Below, piece by piece: positions 12,595 through 25,359 of a DNA stretch of 64,000 nucleotides; position 1 is the stretch's first letter; each line of letters begins with the position of its first letter. The notes under the pieces were generated by a model. The model worked only from the letters and a program-made list of their open reading frames with translations, had not been told where the DNA came from and ran no database searches. The stretch covers positions 124,001 through 188,000 of the forward strand of contig CP137680.1 in NCBI GenBank assembly GCA_037976565.1, read 5' to 3'. This stretch comes from Mesocentrotus franciscanus. Lineage: Eukaryota; Echinodermata; Echinoidea; Camarodonta; Strongylocentrotidae. The translations under genes and the position numbers were made by a program.

Positions 12595-13075
12595 ATTAAT
12601 AACATGCTAAATGTTAGTCCTGACTCTTGCCTGCAGTGTAGGCCTACCAGACTGATATCATCTATTTTTAAACCGAATTTAGACATTACCAAAAAAAAAA
12701 TCCAATGGTGAGGGATATCAACTTGTGAAAGTATTATGTTACCAGTGGGCAAATGCATTAATAAGCAACCAGGAAAGGTTCATGTAGACAGAAAATTCTC
12801 TATTTCCTGGTGATAGAAACATACATTTTATGAATATTGATGTCTCCAAACAACATTCATCGTGAAAAACCCATTCCAATATTCTGTGTAAGGAGATCTC
12901 AAAAACATAGTTCTCATTAGTAAATGAAAAACATATTGCTTTTGGTTCTTCATTTGACTCTCTTCCTTCTTTAATTAAACCAACTGAATCCTCTCTGCGG
13001 GAAACTCAATTCATTGAAACAGAATATCACTGATGCAAAATTTGGTTCTCAAAATGACAGAAAATTTCCACTCCT

Positions 13076-13191
13076 GGGCCCCGTCTTACAAAGAGTTACG
13101 ATTGATCCAAATCAATCGTAAGTCCTCCAATCAATCGCAAGTTTGCAGTCTCCTATCTCTTATGTATTGATTGATTTGTAATACGGGGCCC
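13076..13191. mobile_element. 116-bp MITE with GGGCCCCGT ends
   Basis: GGGCCCCGTCTTACAAAGAG and its mirror ATTTGTAATACGGGGCCC bound an insertion that is absent from the two related copies (CACTCCTGATCTC at about 22451, and inverted at about 18079). An internal ATCAATCGTAA palindrome is present. Confidence 0.8.
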
Positions 13192-14140
13192 TGATCTCAT
13201 ACAAACTGTCTGTTTCTTAAAAACATAATATAAAACTTACGTTCCAACTACCAAACAACATACTTCCATTATCTCCTTCTTCACCCAGATATACTTATCA
13301 TACCAGATACGCTCTAAAATATAAGCATAATATTCCCCTAAGACCCTGAGCAGAGCACTATTTTTTTTTCAAAAACTATAACCAGTCTTAGAAGGTGCAT
13401 TATTATTGGAAGGGTGTTATAAACAAAAGCTCCCAAATTTCATTCAATCTTTTTTGTTTCTTGTTTTTCTTTTCACTTTCCTTTTAAGCCCTGTTAATAA
13501 TGTGACATTGATTATTTACTCGTTTTTAATTAGTTTTTGAAGAACTCCTAGGTGAAAGAAATCATAACTATTCTTGAATATTATTACTTGTTTTAGAACA
13601 TGTTGGGCCTGTCTCACATTGCCTTCCATCATCTTAGAAATAAAGTGTTGAAGAGTATACCTTAAATAAGCCATCACTGTAAGTCAGTCACTGGAGTGTA
13701 ACTTACTTGAATATTAATTTATATGTGTCAATTTGTTGTAAATATTTTTCGTTCTTCTGTACATTATAATTTTCAAGTAAGTATATTTTGTGTATTTCTT
13801 TTGTATAATATTGTTTGTATTGATTGTTATCTATGCAGCAGTTTATTAACTGTATATAGAGACAACCCTGTATAAATAATAACATTACTCTCATTTTTCT
13901 GCTTCTATTAAAGCCAACATAATATCAAGGCGGACTTTCCCAAAGTCCAAAGAGGATTCCGCCCAAATGCGTGGCTATGCCACAGATTTTCCAAACGAAG
14001 AATCCACACTTTAACTGTAAACTGTAAAGTATATATACGTATATTCAAGCTTTAATTGTAATTCAGTATTTTTGACACAGCCTTGTATTTGTAAAAGCGA
14101 TAGGTTTAACTTGAGCTATTCTCATCAATAATCTACGTTG

Positions 14141-14395
14141 TATAAAGTGTCTATCATTCTCCCAATCCTGTATAAAGTGTCTATCATTCTCCCAATCCTG
14201 TATAAAGTGTCTATACCATTCTCCTAATCCTGTATAAAGTGTCTATAATTCTCCCAATCCTGTATAAAGTGTCTATCATTCTCCCAATCGTGTATAAAGT
14301 GTCTATCATTCTCCCAATCCTGCATAAAGTGTCTATCATTCTCCCAATCCTGTGTAAAGTGTCTATCATTCTCCCAATCCTGTATAAACTACCAC
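14141..14395. repeat. 30-bp minisatellite, about 8.5 copies
   Basis: Unit TATAAAGTGTCTATCATTCT followed by CCCAATCCTG, starting at 14141, 14171 and so on at about 30-bp steps with point changes. It reads open because 30 is divisible by 3; not a credible protein. A short AAATA repeat follows (14428-14452). Confidence 0.9.
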
Positions 14396-15514
14396 AATTC
14401 TGTATACAAATGATTTTACTCCTTAAAATAAATAAATAAATAAATAAATAAATGGATATTTAGACGTGTTTTTTGCAAAGTTTGCATGCTGTCACGGTCA
14501 AGATAGATTGTACATACTATGACTTGGATTATTTAGACTTCCGTGTATGCATTCTAATCACCAAGCAGAAATTTGTTTTTCTTCTTTCGCAATTATACCA
14601 CATTTGTAATAATAGAGCTTGTGATCATCGAACTGTAACTATAGATATACATGTATCAATGTCAATAACAATAACAATGATCTGCTCATGAGGTTGGGAT
14701 TTAGTGATCAATGCAATAAATGGCCGTTCATTGAACCTCTCTTTAATTTGCTTTTCCTTTCATTTTTATCTTGCAATCACATTGTCCTGTCCATCAAAAT
14801 GATCAAATTGTAAATATTATGGACTTTTTTCCAGGTTGAAAATATTTGAAAGATGGATGAATGTACATGATGAAACATTAGTTGTCCTTTTTTATTATCT
14901 TAATATTTTATTTATTTTATTGAATAATACTTAGACGTAATTACATTATTCATTCTGTACGTAAATTACTATTGACAATGCTCATGAAACTGTAGAATAG
15001 ATTTGTGTATTCGTGCATAGCCCTTTTTCGGTATCATTTGAAAGAGGATGAATTCATCTTTGACATGATCAACACAAATTCATCAGAACATAATCCTTTT
15101 TTCTAGTCATCGATTGGAAAGTCGGTTTCTTTTCTTATAGAACACTTGATTTATTTCTAATTAAAGCCACAATGTAGTTGAAAAGTATGCGTGTGACACA
15201 GTAACAATCCTATTTAGATGTACTTTACAGGCCCTCCAAATTTTTAATCACCGTATATTCTCGGAATTTATATACTATGTATGTGTTGAAATATTAACAG
15301 TTGTTCTTGTTGCTATAATTATAGTCAAGTTGAAGACATCGTCCTGTTCAGAAAAGATTGTCGTTCAAGTTAAATGTTATTTTAATGTTTATGTTTTATC
15401 GTTGATTATAGTATTGCCTGTATTTATTTTCAGTGTAAGTGAAATAAAATAAAATTAAATAGTAATCTTATACTCGTGTGACATGTCTTTTATCATTCAA
15501 GAGCCAATATCGTC

Positions 15515-15740
15515 TCTATCTCACTCTCTCTATCTATCTATCTATCTATCTCTCCCTCCGTCCTCCTATGTATGTCTGTCTCCGCCTGCATGTCTGACTC
15601 GATCTTTCTCTCTCGATCTCTCTCCGTCTTTCTATCTGTGTCTCTATCTCAATCCGTCTCGGTTTCTGTTTCTCTTTCTGTCTCTTTCTGTCTCCCTCTC
15701 TCTCGTACACACAAACACATACACACACACACACACAAGA
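15515..15740. repeat. TCTA/CT then CA microsatellite
   Basis: CTAT and CTCT repeats followed by ACACAC (15709-15736). Open frames on both strands here come from the repeat. Confidence 0.9.
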
Positions 15741-16395
15741 GGTGGGCCGTATGACATTTACTGTTAACAGCTAAATTATTCATATCCCTTGTAATTTGAT
15801 GTTTTTGTGCTTTTTGTAACTCAAGAATGAAAGGTGGACTGGTTGAATTAGGGCCTTAGATGTGTGCTTTAATATGTCATATTCTCAAGAAACGTAAATC
15901 GGGACAAATAAATTTTTCACGTACATAAAAATTACAAAACTTGGTAAGGGTATGAATAATTTATTTTTTAACAGTATATTATTATGATTTGAATGTCATA
16001 CATTCTGAAAGAGAGAGAGAAAGAGAAGATAAAAGAGAGTAAAAACGGAAAGACACCTCAGGAACAATAAGAAAAGATGAAGATAATCAACTCGAGAGAG
16101 AAAGAGTAAATAAAAGAAACACCTAGGAGAAAAAGATATAAACAATGGACAAAATTAGAAACAAAAGCGGTGCCTGTCTTAGTGCACTTAGAAAAATGGA
16201 TCATTTTGTGGTATATGCTGCATAAATGGCATGGGTAAAATATAAGGATTACTTGAAAACTCCCTAACCACTCAGTCCCTCAAAGGTCTTATATAGTTTG
16301 TCACTTACAGTGAACCTAGGGCAAGAAGTTGAGATCAAATCATTGAAGTTACATCACGTTTAGATCATCTGTATCCATTAACCTTATATATATAC

Positions 16396-18990
16396 TTAAA
16401 GGTCCCATTTGCAGGTCAAAAAAATGAAAAGGTTAAATTCCAACGGCATTTGAAAGACCATACTCAGGAGTGTCTATCATGAGGGGGATGGGGGATATAT
16501 CCCCCAATATTTCAGGTGAGGGAGATGGCCTGTACAATCATTCCCCCAATAATCCATCATAAAAAATATTAAAAAATGAAGAGAAAATTAATGATGAGAG
16601 CCAGATGAGAGTAGTTAATGGTTATTACTCGCAAGATGACCATCAATATACACATTTTGCTATCTCATTTTCATAATACATACATATATAAATAGAAAAC
16701 GAAGTAAATGAGACAACCGTTTATGAGACAAGAATAAATTGAATTCTTGCTCATACGGCTTCATCAGGAATTGATGAATTTATTCAATTTATTCAATCAA
16801 CAGCATCATAGAAATGCAGTGCGCCAAATGCAAAGCCGCAGCGTTAAAAAGCAACGAGCTAAATGCTAAGCGCGAAGCGCAAAAGTGCAAAAAGAAGTAG
16901 AGGGTGGGAGAGTTATAAGATAGTTCACTAGTTGTTATGTTGTTTCCGTTCACCCTTTTTAAAATTCACGTCATTGTATCTTTATTCGTTTTTTTTCATT
17001 CATTTTATTTCCTGATAATTCCTAAAACATTTTTAAAACGCGCTAGGAGTTACAGTCGTGTATTTGTTTAACTCTTTTAATTTGGGCATTATTGCCAAGA
17101 AAAAAATTATCAACCTATTCCTCAATATAAAGAACTCTTAAAGGTAAAGGAAAGCATCTGAGCAAGAATATCACATGACTTTTGGCCAGTTCAATCTGAA
17201 GTGATTTTTAAAGCTATGACTATGTGGGGTTGATGATGCGTTTTTTTCATAATGCAAGTAAAGTAATAAATATTGTATCATTGAAGAGAAAGACGGTTTT
17301 GTCCAAATGGCAGCATGTAGGAGACGAAACTTTCAGTTTGTTCCCTGATTCATACTCAGTATCTATTTTGTTTTATTGATTTCATCCATTTCTTTGTTTA
17401 TTTATATCTCTACATGTAAAACATTTGAAGAGCTATTTTCCGAAAGGAGCAAAATCTTTTAATAACAAATGGAGATAATGATATACATTTTCCTCTATTT
17501 ACCTTGAACAAAATTATTAACCTAAATTACGAGAGAAATTATGAACACATGCATCTTTTAATAAATTTGTTTCCATAGACACCTGAACAAAATCGGGTAA
17601 ACAAAGAGTTCTTTCTTACGTTACACACATGGATCTAGTGCCTCTTGAAAATAAGCTCTTTGTATGTACATAAACAAGCAATACAACAGAATACTCCAGT
17701 TCGATATTTTGGAGAAAGATTATTATGTCACAACTTATTTTTGTTTTATTGAAAAGCTGATGTAGGCCTATGTATTGTATTCAAACGTAACAGGCATAAG
17801 ATAGTTAAGGTGTTTTTGAAGGTTAGAATGTTATTAAGTTTGAAGTTTTGTTTATAACACCCTTCCAATAATAATGCACCTTCTAAGACTGGTTATAGTT
17901 TTTGAGAAAAAAATAGTGCTCTGGTCAGGGCCTTAGGGGAATATTATGCTTATATTTTAGAGCGTAGCTGGTATGATAAGTATATCTGGGTGAAGAAGGA
18001 GATAATGGAAGTTTGTTGTTTGGTAGTTGGAACGTAAGTTTTATATTATGTTTTTAAGAAACAGACAGTTTGTATGAGATCAGGAGTGGAAATTTTCTGT
18101 CATTTTGAGAACCAAATTTTGCATCAGTGATATTCTGTTTCATTGAATTGAGTTTCCCGCAGAGAGGATTAAGTTGGTTTAATTAAAGAAGGAAGAGAGT
18201 CAAATGAAGAACCAAAAGCAATATGTTTTTCATTTACTAATGAGAACTATGTTTTTTGAGATCTCCTTACACAGAATATTGGAATGGGTTTTTCACGATG
18301 AATGTTATTTGGAGACATCAATATTCATAAAATGTATGTTTCTATCACCAGGAAATAAAGAATTTTCTGTCTACATGAACCTTTCCTGGTTGCCTATTAA
18401 TGCATTTGCCCACTGGTAACATAATACTTTCACAAGTTGATATCCCTCACCATTGGATTTTTTTGGGGTAATGTCTAAATTTCGTTTAAAAATAGATGAT
18501 ATCAGTCTGGTAGGCCTACACTGTAGGCAAGAGCCAGGACTAACATTTAGCATGTTATTCATTTTATTACCACTCTTATATTCTCTGAAATGTTATCTTT
18601 ATTGAGGGTGACTTGAAAATGTTAATAACTTGGAAGGGAGGGGGTGCAACCTGCCACACGCTTCTAAAGGGGGTTGCTTTGATCCATTGCCGAAAATATT
18701 TTGGCACCGATCATCCCCCCCCCCCAACCACGGATACAAATCGACACCCCTGACCATACTTATTTAGAACTTCCCTCAAAACGAAAGGGTTTGAAAATAG
18801 CTTTTTGTGTGAAAATAACGACCATTAGTTGTCGAATCGACATAAGTGATTGCAATCACCTAAGTAATAGTCTGATTTCAGACCCTTGTACCGAATGGAC
18901 GTACGTTTCGTGCTGCACGAAGATTCAATCAGTTTAATTCCTGCAAAGTTCTACAGAATTTGATGTTGGCTGCAAAAGGGACATAGTATT
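16396..18990. mobile_element. TTAA-type MITE split by a hAT-like element
   Basis: Left part 16396-16464 (TTAAAGGTCCCATTTGC...) and right part 18753-18985 (...GTTGGCTGCAAAAGGGACAT) match, in order, the intact element at 44129-44665 in ZDHHC intron 7. Between them lies the 2.29-kb hAT-like element 16465-18752. Confidence 0.75.
16465..18752 (-). mobile_element. hAT-like non-autonomous element 'E4' with 8-bp target duplication ACCATACT
   Basis: ACCATACT occurs at 16457-16464 and 18753-18760. Ends are CAGGAGTGTC and CGACACCCCTG (mirror CAGGGGTGTCG). Two parts match the element 21787-24189 in inverted orientation: about 17845-18752 and 16465-16920. The middle is unrelated. No intact transposase frame. 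Confidence 0.85.
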
Positions 18991-19359
18991 TTTAAGACTC
19001 TTTTTTTTTAAATTCATTCTAGCCATTCTTTTTTTTAATCATAAGTCTTCGATGTGGTGGTTGTATACAAGTATGATTTAACCAAAATGATGGCCCCGGG
19101 GCGCATTTCTTGACTTCAATTCTTTACCTTAGAACCCAATATTTATAGAAACTGTTATCATTCTAGTCCCCATATTACTACAGAAAATGTCATTATTCTA
19201 GAGCTTCTCGTTGTGGAAACACAAATGAATCGAAGATCATCTGGCAGCCTTTTTGGATTTGACCAAAATTGTGGCTCTAGGGGGCTTCCTTCTTGCTATC
19301 AAATCAATTTAATAGCATCAGAATCAGATTCCCTTGACCTGTAAACCCCTTAGCGATAG

Positions 19360-20000
19360 AAATCTTATTATTTTGTTAAACCATTAACCAAAAGCGGCCT
19401 CAGTTTTCGGATTTTTACCAAGTTAATAAAATCCAACTTCAACAAAAACTCTTTCATACCAAATTCATTGTTTAAAAACCTGTAATTGAAGCATAAACGA
19501 TTTCTATTCATTTCTTCATTCCAGTTTTGCAAATCGATATCAGTTATTCTATGAGTATGATCCATAAATGATTTCACCCACTCTATGTTTAAGGGATATT
19601 TTCATCCCATAAATTTGACATTCCGCTCCTGTCTAAGATACTTTTGATTTTCATAATCCACCTCGATTCAAAATCACAATTATCGTAGTTTGCGTAAAAA
19701 AATATGAATAGTACACGAGAGCTTAGATTTCTTTCCATGAGTAACTCTTGCCCAAAAATTTATCATACGCCTCTCCACTTTAATAGTAAAAGCAAATAAT
19801 TTCACCATACACCAATCCACTTGCAGTGCCACGGTTCAATTTCGGCAAGGTTTTGAGAAATTTCCTATAAAACACTTCAATACAGTCTAATGTTTGATTA
19901 AGCCCCACACTTCACACCCATACAATAAAATTGGAACAACTAATTGATCGAAGAGCTCACTTTGAATATCAATTGGTAAGCACAGTTTCTTATCAATTGA
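19360..20000 (-). mobile_element. Fragment of a non-LTR retrotransposon ORF, C-terminal end
   Basis: Minus-strand translation in several frames gives the region after the RT domain typical of CR1/RTE-like ORF2: a CEVWG-like start, VYGE, MINFWARVTH-like residues near 19770, and an open stretch 19577-19368 beginning MKSFMDHTHRITDIDLQNWN. Stops and frameshifts show that it is a relic. Confidence 0.5.
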
Positions 20001-20689
20001 ACTTGTGTTTCTTGTGCAGGTCCTTTGGTGGTACGTGAACTTGCTATATAGAGCGTCATGCACGCTAGCTTTAAGTTCAGGTGAAGATGGTTAAGTATAT
20101 ATTAGCCTTTTCTTTTTATGTTATATATAACATTAGACCTACGATCTCTGGGACTAATCTCAACCAGGCGCGTGGAGCACGTGCAGACAGATATGGACTG
20201 CAGCATTTCCCAAGAAAATGTGTCTGACGTTAGCGTTAGACGTCGTTCAAAAGTATTCAAATAAAATTTCATCTGAATCAATGATGCTTACCGTCACCTA
20301 AACCTATAAGCCATGGTGACGCTCTAGATAGCTCTCACCTGCCGCCAAACTTGCACTACGTCCTGGCACACAATATTATGATAACGCATTTATTTCATAA
20401 TCAATATAGACAGTACAGTGAAACGGATCATAATTTTACAGAGATTTCGGAGATATATCACAATATAGCATAAACGGCCCAGGACAATGGGCAAAGCAGG
20501 ACAAAGCAGGGCATAACATATAACATACATCATACAGTTGTACAGATACGATACATACATAGTTCAATGAGATAAAATATATGAAGGAATTAACATTTCA
20601 GAAGTATTAATTAATTGGAAATTAATTAGATATAAGTGTTGTTTTATCATGTGAGGATATATTATTCTTATATTACATGTAGATATCGA

Positions 20690-20960
20690 TTCACAACGCT
20701 AGATGGAATACACGAGAAAATCGAGAAAATCGAGAAAATTCAAATCGAGAAAATTCAGCGTACGGCGACTCGCTTAGCGCTGAACTTGAAGCAGAGGCGT
20801 GGTGAGATGCCGTATGATGAAAGACTTCTGGCACTTGACTGGTCTTCACTCTCTTCTCGTAGGGACTAATTGTTATGTTCATTTGCTTATAAGTGCCTTT
20901 CAGTGCAATCTTATTTCCTGATTAGGTTTAATTATTGGATTTTTTGTCTTCTCTTGTCTG
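20690..20960 (+). mobile_element. Relic of a non-LTR reverse transcriptase C-terminus
   Basis: The + frame reads KIQRTATRLALNLKQRRGEM then PYDERLLALDWSSLSSRRD, the (L)EKIQRxATRL...YxERLxxLxxxSLxxRR signature found after the RT domain of non-LTR elements. It is preceded by a local GAGAAAATC expansion (20712-20756) that repeats the EKI codons. A stop at 20867-20869 breaks it. Confidence 0.55.
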
Positions 20961-21303
20961 CTCTATCCCATTTATTAATTACACTATATATGATTCTACT
21001 CTTCTTGGTCATGATACAAGAATTATGTCTTGGCAGAACTTTCCCTCTTTACCCATTTCCTCTGTTCTGTCTATCTCTCTATCTTCTCTCTTTCTCTCAT
21101 TCCCACTCCTTCTGTTCTTTCACTTTGCTCATATCTTGTATTTCTCTCCTGAATGCCATTGTCTGTCAGGCGTATATTATAAAATACAATCATGTTAAGT
21201 ACATGTATGTGGCTTCCAAACTGTTTCCGTTTGAAAGTCTTTAATCTTGTAATTTATCATATTTTATCCAGTATATTTGTACAGTGATCATTTCCTCTTC
21301 CTT

Positions 21304-21305
<2 letters not shown>

Positions 21306-21348
<43 letters not shown>
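21306..21348. repeat. (CT)n microsatellite
   Basis: More than 20 CT units. A second tract of similar length lies at 24918-24958, and an (AAT)n tract at about 24680-24707. Confidence 0.95.
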
Positions 21349-21353
<5 letters not shown>

Positions 21354-21786
21354 CTCATTTTTTCTTAGCTTGAATTCTTTCTGCCTCTCTTTCTCTAGTT
21401 TTTCTCTCCCCCTCTTGCTAACTTACATCTTGATCACTGAAAGTTATATCTATATATGCATACATTATTTATCATGGACTTGGTCATTGGATCTTAATTC
21501 TTTCTTTCTTAATTGGATATCCATGTGGTGTTGAAGTTCTTTTTACCATAGGTTATATTAAGATGAACCCCCATTTTTGTTCCAATCTTTCTAGATTCAT
21601 TTTCAATATATATATAATATATAGGCCTATACACAGTCATATTTCATCTTGCAATAATCATCTATTCAATTTCTGTTCATAATGCCTATTTAGGAAGCCT
21701 ACTTTGCTAATTTAAATTCATACTCTATTATTATATATTTTTAACAAATACCTTGCGTGCCTGCCCTTTTGAATCTTGATCAGGAT

Positions 21787-24189
21787 CAGGGGTGTCGATT
21801 TGTATCCGTGGTTGGGGGTGGTAGGTGCCAAAATATTTTCGGCAATGGATCAAAGCAACCAAGAGATAGAAGCGTGTGGCAGGTTGCACCCCTCCCTTCC
21901 AAGTTATTAACTTTTTCAAGTCACCCTCAATAAAGATAACATTTCAGAGAATATAAGTCTAAGAGTGGTAATAAAACTAATAACATGCTAAATGTTAGTC
22001 CTGACTCTTGCCTGCAGTGTAGGCCTACCAGACTGATATCATCTATTTTTAAACGAAATTTAGACATTACCAACAAAAAAATCCAATGGTGAGGGATATC
22101 AACTTGTGAAAGTATTATGTTACCAGTGGGCAAATGCATTAATAAGCAACCAGGAAAGGTTCATGTAGACAGAAAATTCTTCATTTCCTGGTGATAGAAA
22201 CATACATTTTATGAATATTGATGTCTCCAAACAACATTCATCGTGAAAAACCCATTCCAATATTCTGTGTAAGGAGATCTCAAAAACATAGTTCTCATTA
22301 GTAAATGAAAAACATATTGCTTTTGGTTCTTCATTTGACTCTCTTCCTTCTTTAATTAAACCAACTGAATCCTCTCTGCGGGAAACTCAATTCAATGAAA
22401 CAGAATATCACTGATGCAAAATTTGGTTCTCAAAATGACAGAAAATTTCCACTCCTGATCTCATACAAACTGTCTGTTTCTTAAAAACATAATATAAAAC
22501 TTACGTTCCAACTACCAAACAACAAACTTCCATTATCTCCTTCTTCACCCAGATATACTTATCATACCAGATACGCTCTAAAATATAAGCATAATATTCC
22601 CTAAGGCCCTGACCAGAGCACTATTTTTTTCAAAAACTATAACCAGTCTTAGAAGGTGCATTATCATTGGAAGGGTGTTATAAACAAAAAGTCTCAAATT
22701 TCATTCAATCTTTTTTGTTTCTTGGTTTTCTTTTCACTTTCCTTTTAAGCCCTGTCAATATAATGTGGCATTGATTATTTACTCGTTGTTAATTAGTTTT
22801 GAAGAACTCCTAGGTGAAAGAAATCATAACTATTCTTGAATTTTATTACTTGTTTTAGAACATGTTGGGCCTGTCTCACATTGCCTTCCATAATTCCATG
22901 GCAATTTTCCATGTTTCTTTCAGCTTATTTCTCACTTCTTTTTCATCCACTCAACTAATTCCTGACCATGCATTAACCTCATACCTACCATCACCCATGC
23001 CTAAGCTTTTTAGGGAGGGGGATCCCGTAAAGTAATTTTGACATTGTAAGAAATAAACATGAGCAATATTTCATTGTAGGTTACTTTAAAGTCAACCTTT
23101 TTTTTCATCGCCCATTCACATCAGTTCCCTGAAGGAAATGCTGGAATATATATGTCTCTCTTTCTCTTGTCTTTCTTCCTTTTCTCTTCCCCTTCCTTTT
23201 TCTTCTGCCCGTTTCTTCCCCTTTTCCCTTTTTCCCAGGTAGCAAGCCCATATGGGGCCCATATGGGGATGATCTGGGTCACTTGTGCCATCTTGGCTAT
23301 TAAATGGAACCCATAATTGTATCCCATATGGGGCCAATATTTAGTAACCCATATGGGATCTATCTGGGCCAGCCCTTATGGGTTCCAGATGGGAATGAGC
23401 TGGGCGTACACATATGGGTAGAATATGAATATGCCCATATGGGTAACACATGGGGAAAATCTGGGTTAACCCACATGGGATATATCTGGGTTAACCAATA
23501 TGGGTACCAGATGGGATTAAGCTGGACATACCCATTTGGGCCCAGTTTGGTATTGGTCCCATCTGGGTCCCATCTGTCTTATATGAGTTTACCCATATGG
23601 GTCCCATATGCTTCTTGGGTGCAGATGCCTTATGGGGCTCCAGATGGGTTTCCATATGGGGCCCATGTTTCAAAGAATATGGGACCCATGTGGGTCTCAC
23701 ATGGGCTTGCTACCTGGGTTATTATCCTCTCTGTCTCTCATTATCTCTCTCTCCCACTCTCTACTTCTTTTTTGCACGTTTGCGCTTCGCGCTTAACATT
23801 TTAGCTCGTTGCTTTTTTACGCTGCGGCTTTGCATTTGGCGCACAGCATTTCTATGATGCTGTTGATTGAATAAATTGAATAAATTCATCAATTCCTGAT
23901 GAAGCCGTATGATTGAGAATTCGATTTATTCTTGTCTCATATACGGTTGTCTCATTTACTTCGTTTTCTATTTATATATGTATGTATTATGAAAATGAGA
24001 TAGCAAAATGTGTATATTGATGGTCATCTTGCGAGTAATAACGATTAACTATACTCTCATTGGGCTCTCATCATTAATTTTCTCTTCATTTTTTTTTTTA
24101 TGGTGAATTACTTGGGGATGCTTGTACAGGCCACCCCCACCTGAAATATTGGAGGGATATATCCCCCCATCCCCGGATCGACACCCATG
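21787..24189 (+). mobile_element. hAT-like non-autonomous element 'E5' with 8-bp target duplication ATCAGGAT
   Basis: ATCAGGAT at 21779-21786 and 24190-24197 flanks CAGGGGTGTCGATTT and GATCGACACCCATG. The left 0.9 kb and right 0.45 kb match the element at 16465-18752 (inverted). It contains a nested palindromic fold-back at 23234-23718. Open frames inside have stops and no recognised transposase. Confidence 0.85.
23234..23718. mobile_element. Fold-back element built of CCATATGGG palindromes
   Basis: Terminal CCCAGGTAGCAAGCCCATAT (23234) is mirrored by ATGGGCTTGCTACCTGGG (23718). The 485-bp interior is a degenerate array of CCCATATGGG/CCCATCTGGG palindromes, so both strands translate to MGPIW-like repeats. 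It sits inside E5 and has no counterpart in E4. Confidence 0.85.
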
Positions 24190-24197
24190 ATCAGGAT

Positions 24198-24912
24198 GAT
24201 GCCTATGATTGCCAGTTATACTCAAATATCAATTAATATTATTATATTTATATTCTTGACTGGCTATGTTCATTTCATGCAACTCATGTTATGTAATGGT
24301 TCTAGGATTATACTCCTGCTGAATGTTCAGGGTTGAGGAGATATAAATCTTTTGTACATTGTATCTTTTTTTTAATCTACTTTTAAATCAACTTTCCGAT
24401 ATTCAATCTTAATTCATCTTATCTTTTTTGTAGTAATTTTTATTATTTTTTCCTTTTATCATGTGCAATGATTCTATGTATAGAATTTTTAATTATGTAC
24501 TGGGAGTAGAATGTTTGGGGGCACATGCCTCCGGGCAAAAGTATTGAACTTCACTTTTGTGCACCCTGACCCACTTGCTGTTCCCATATCCTCTTTGCAT
24601 GTGTTTTTTAATTCTTATAATGTACTTGTCTCTTACCATGCTGTATTGTATTTGTGCTTTTTTTATGAATGGTCGAAAAAATAATAATAATAATAATAAT
24701 AATAATAAGAGACATGGATTAAACTTCACAAGCATATACGGCCTATGTATATGTACTTATGTCTGTATGTATGTAAATGTATGTATATTATTTTTATTCT
24801 TCTTTTTTACTAGGCCTACTTGTGAAGATTGGTTAGTATGCGTGCATGTAAAAGGTTTATCACCGGCTATATCAACGGACTGAGCGATCAAATGTCTTCA
24901 GTCCTCCCCAGT

Positions 24913-24962
<50 letters not shown>

Positions 24963-25079
24963 CCTCGTCTTCCTCTGCTTCTTCTGTCACTGTTTCTTCT
25001 TTATATGATAGGCCTATATGTTTAGGCAACATATACAAATAAACAAATAAAATATATTCATGTAGATGAAATTGCATGA
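24198..25079. other. Region upstream of the ZDHHC gene
   Basis: AT-rich with (AAT)n and (CT)n microsatellites and no exon-like frame. An upstream promoter could lie here but no motif decides it. Confidence 0.4.
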
Positions 25080-25250
25080 TTAAAACGTCGCGCGCATTGG
25101 TGCGCGTTCACATTTAACCTTCGACCTTTTATACGGTGTGCACCTACGTACGTACGTACGTGCGTCCGATTACTATACTTGATCTCTGTGTTTTTTTTTT
25201 TGAGACGTAGACTCTACATACGATGTTGTGATCGTGACAGTCCTACGAAA
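25080..25250 (+). promoter_or_regulatory. Presumed promoter/5' UTR of the ZDHHC gene
   Basis: Directly upstream of the first ATG is a short GC-richer patch (a CGCGCG-type palindrome around 25086-25108 that includes ATTGG, an inverted CCAAT), then an ACGT-repeat (about 25145-25162) and a T-run. The ATG at 25251 has A at -3 and G at +4, and it is the first ATG in its open frame. The transcription start cannot be read from the sequence, and an upstream non-coding exon is possible. Confidence 0.35.
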
Positions 25251-25359
25251 ATGGGTGTGCTTCAAACCTGTATGAGAGTCGTCGGGTGGATTCCCGTAAT
25301 TTTCATATCAGCCGTTATAGCATGGTCATACTATGCCTATGTTGTTGAACTGTGTATAT
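25251..25359 (+). CDS. ZDHHC20: ZDHHC exon 1 (start codon, TM1)
   Basis: Encodes residues 1-36: a short N-terminus with a Cys at position 7, then TM1 ending VVELCI. The donor is T|GTAAGT at 25360 (phase 1). Residues 10-34 are nearly the same as human ZDHHC20, which fixes the start; no in-frame ATG lies upstream. Confidence 0.95.

Larger units (their letters stand above)
11124..13640 (+). mobile_element. hAT-like element copy 'E6' (CAGGGGTGTCG end), hosting two younger insertions
   Basis: The left end CAGGGGTGTCGATTTGTATC at 11124 is the same as that of the copy at 21787. Homology to that copy continues from 11124 to 11317 and from 12603 to about 13640, interrupted by a 1277-bp hAT-like insertion (11318-12594) and a 116-bp MITE (13076-13191). 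Homology stops after GCCTTCCAT and the right terminus is not present, so it is truncated or recombined. Confidence 0.7.
13650..16395. other. Non-genic DNA apart from listed repeats
   Basis: AT-rich with no splice-flanked open frames. Contains the 30-bp minisatellite and the CT/CA tract listed separately. Confidence 0.5.

Noticed and set aside
15483..15767. Ser/Leu-rich open frames on both strands
   Set aside because: Microsatellite translation.
23304..23804. Long open frame with MGPI/WV repeats on the + strand (and one on the minus strand)
   Set aside because: Both come from the CCATATGGG palindromic fold-back, which reads open on either strand; no gene signals.
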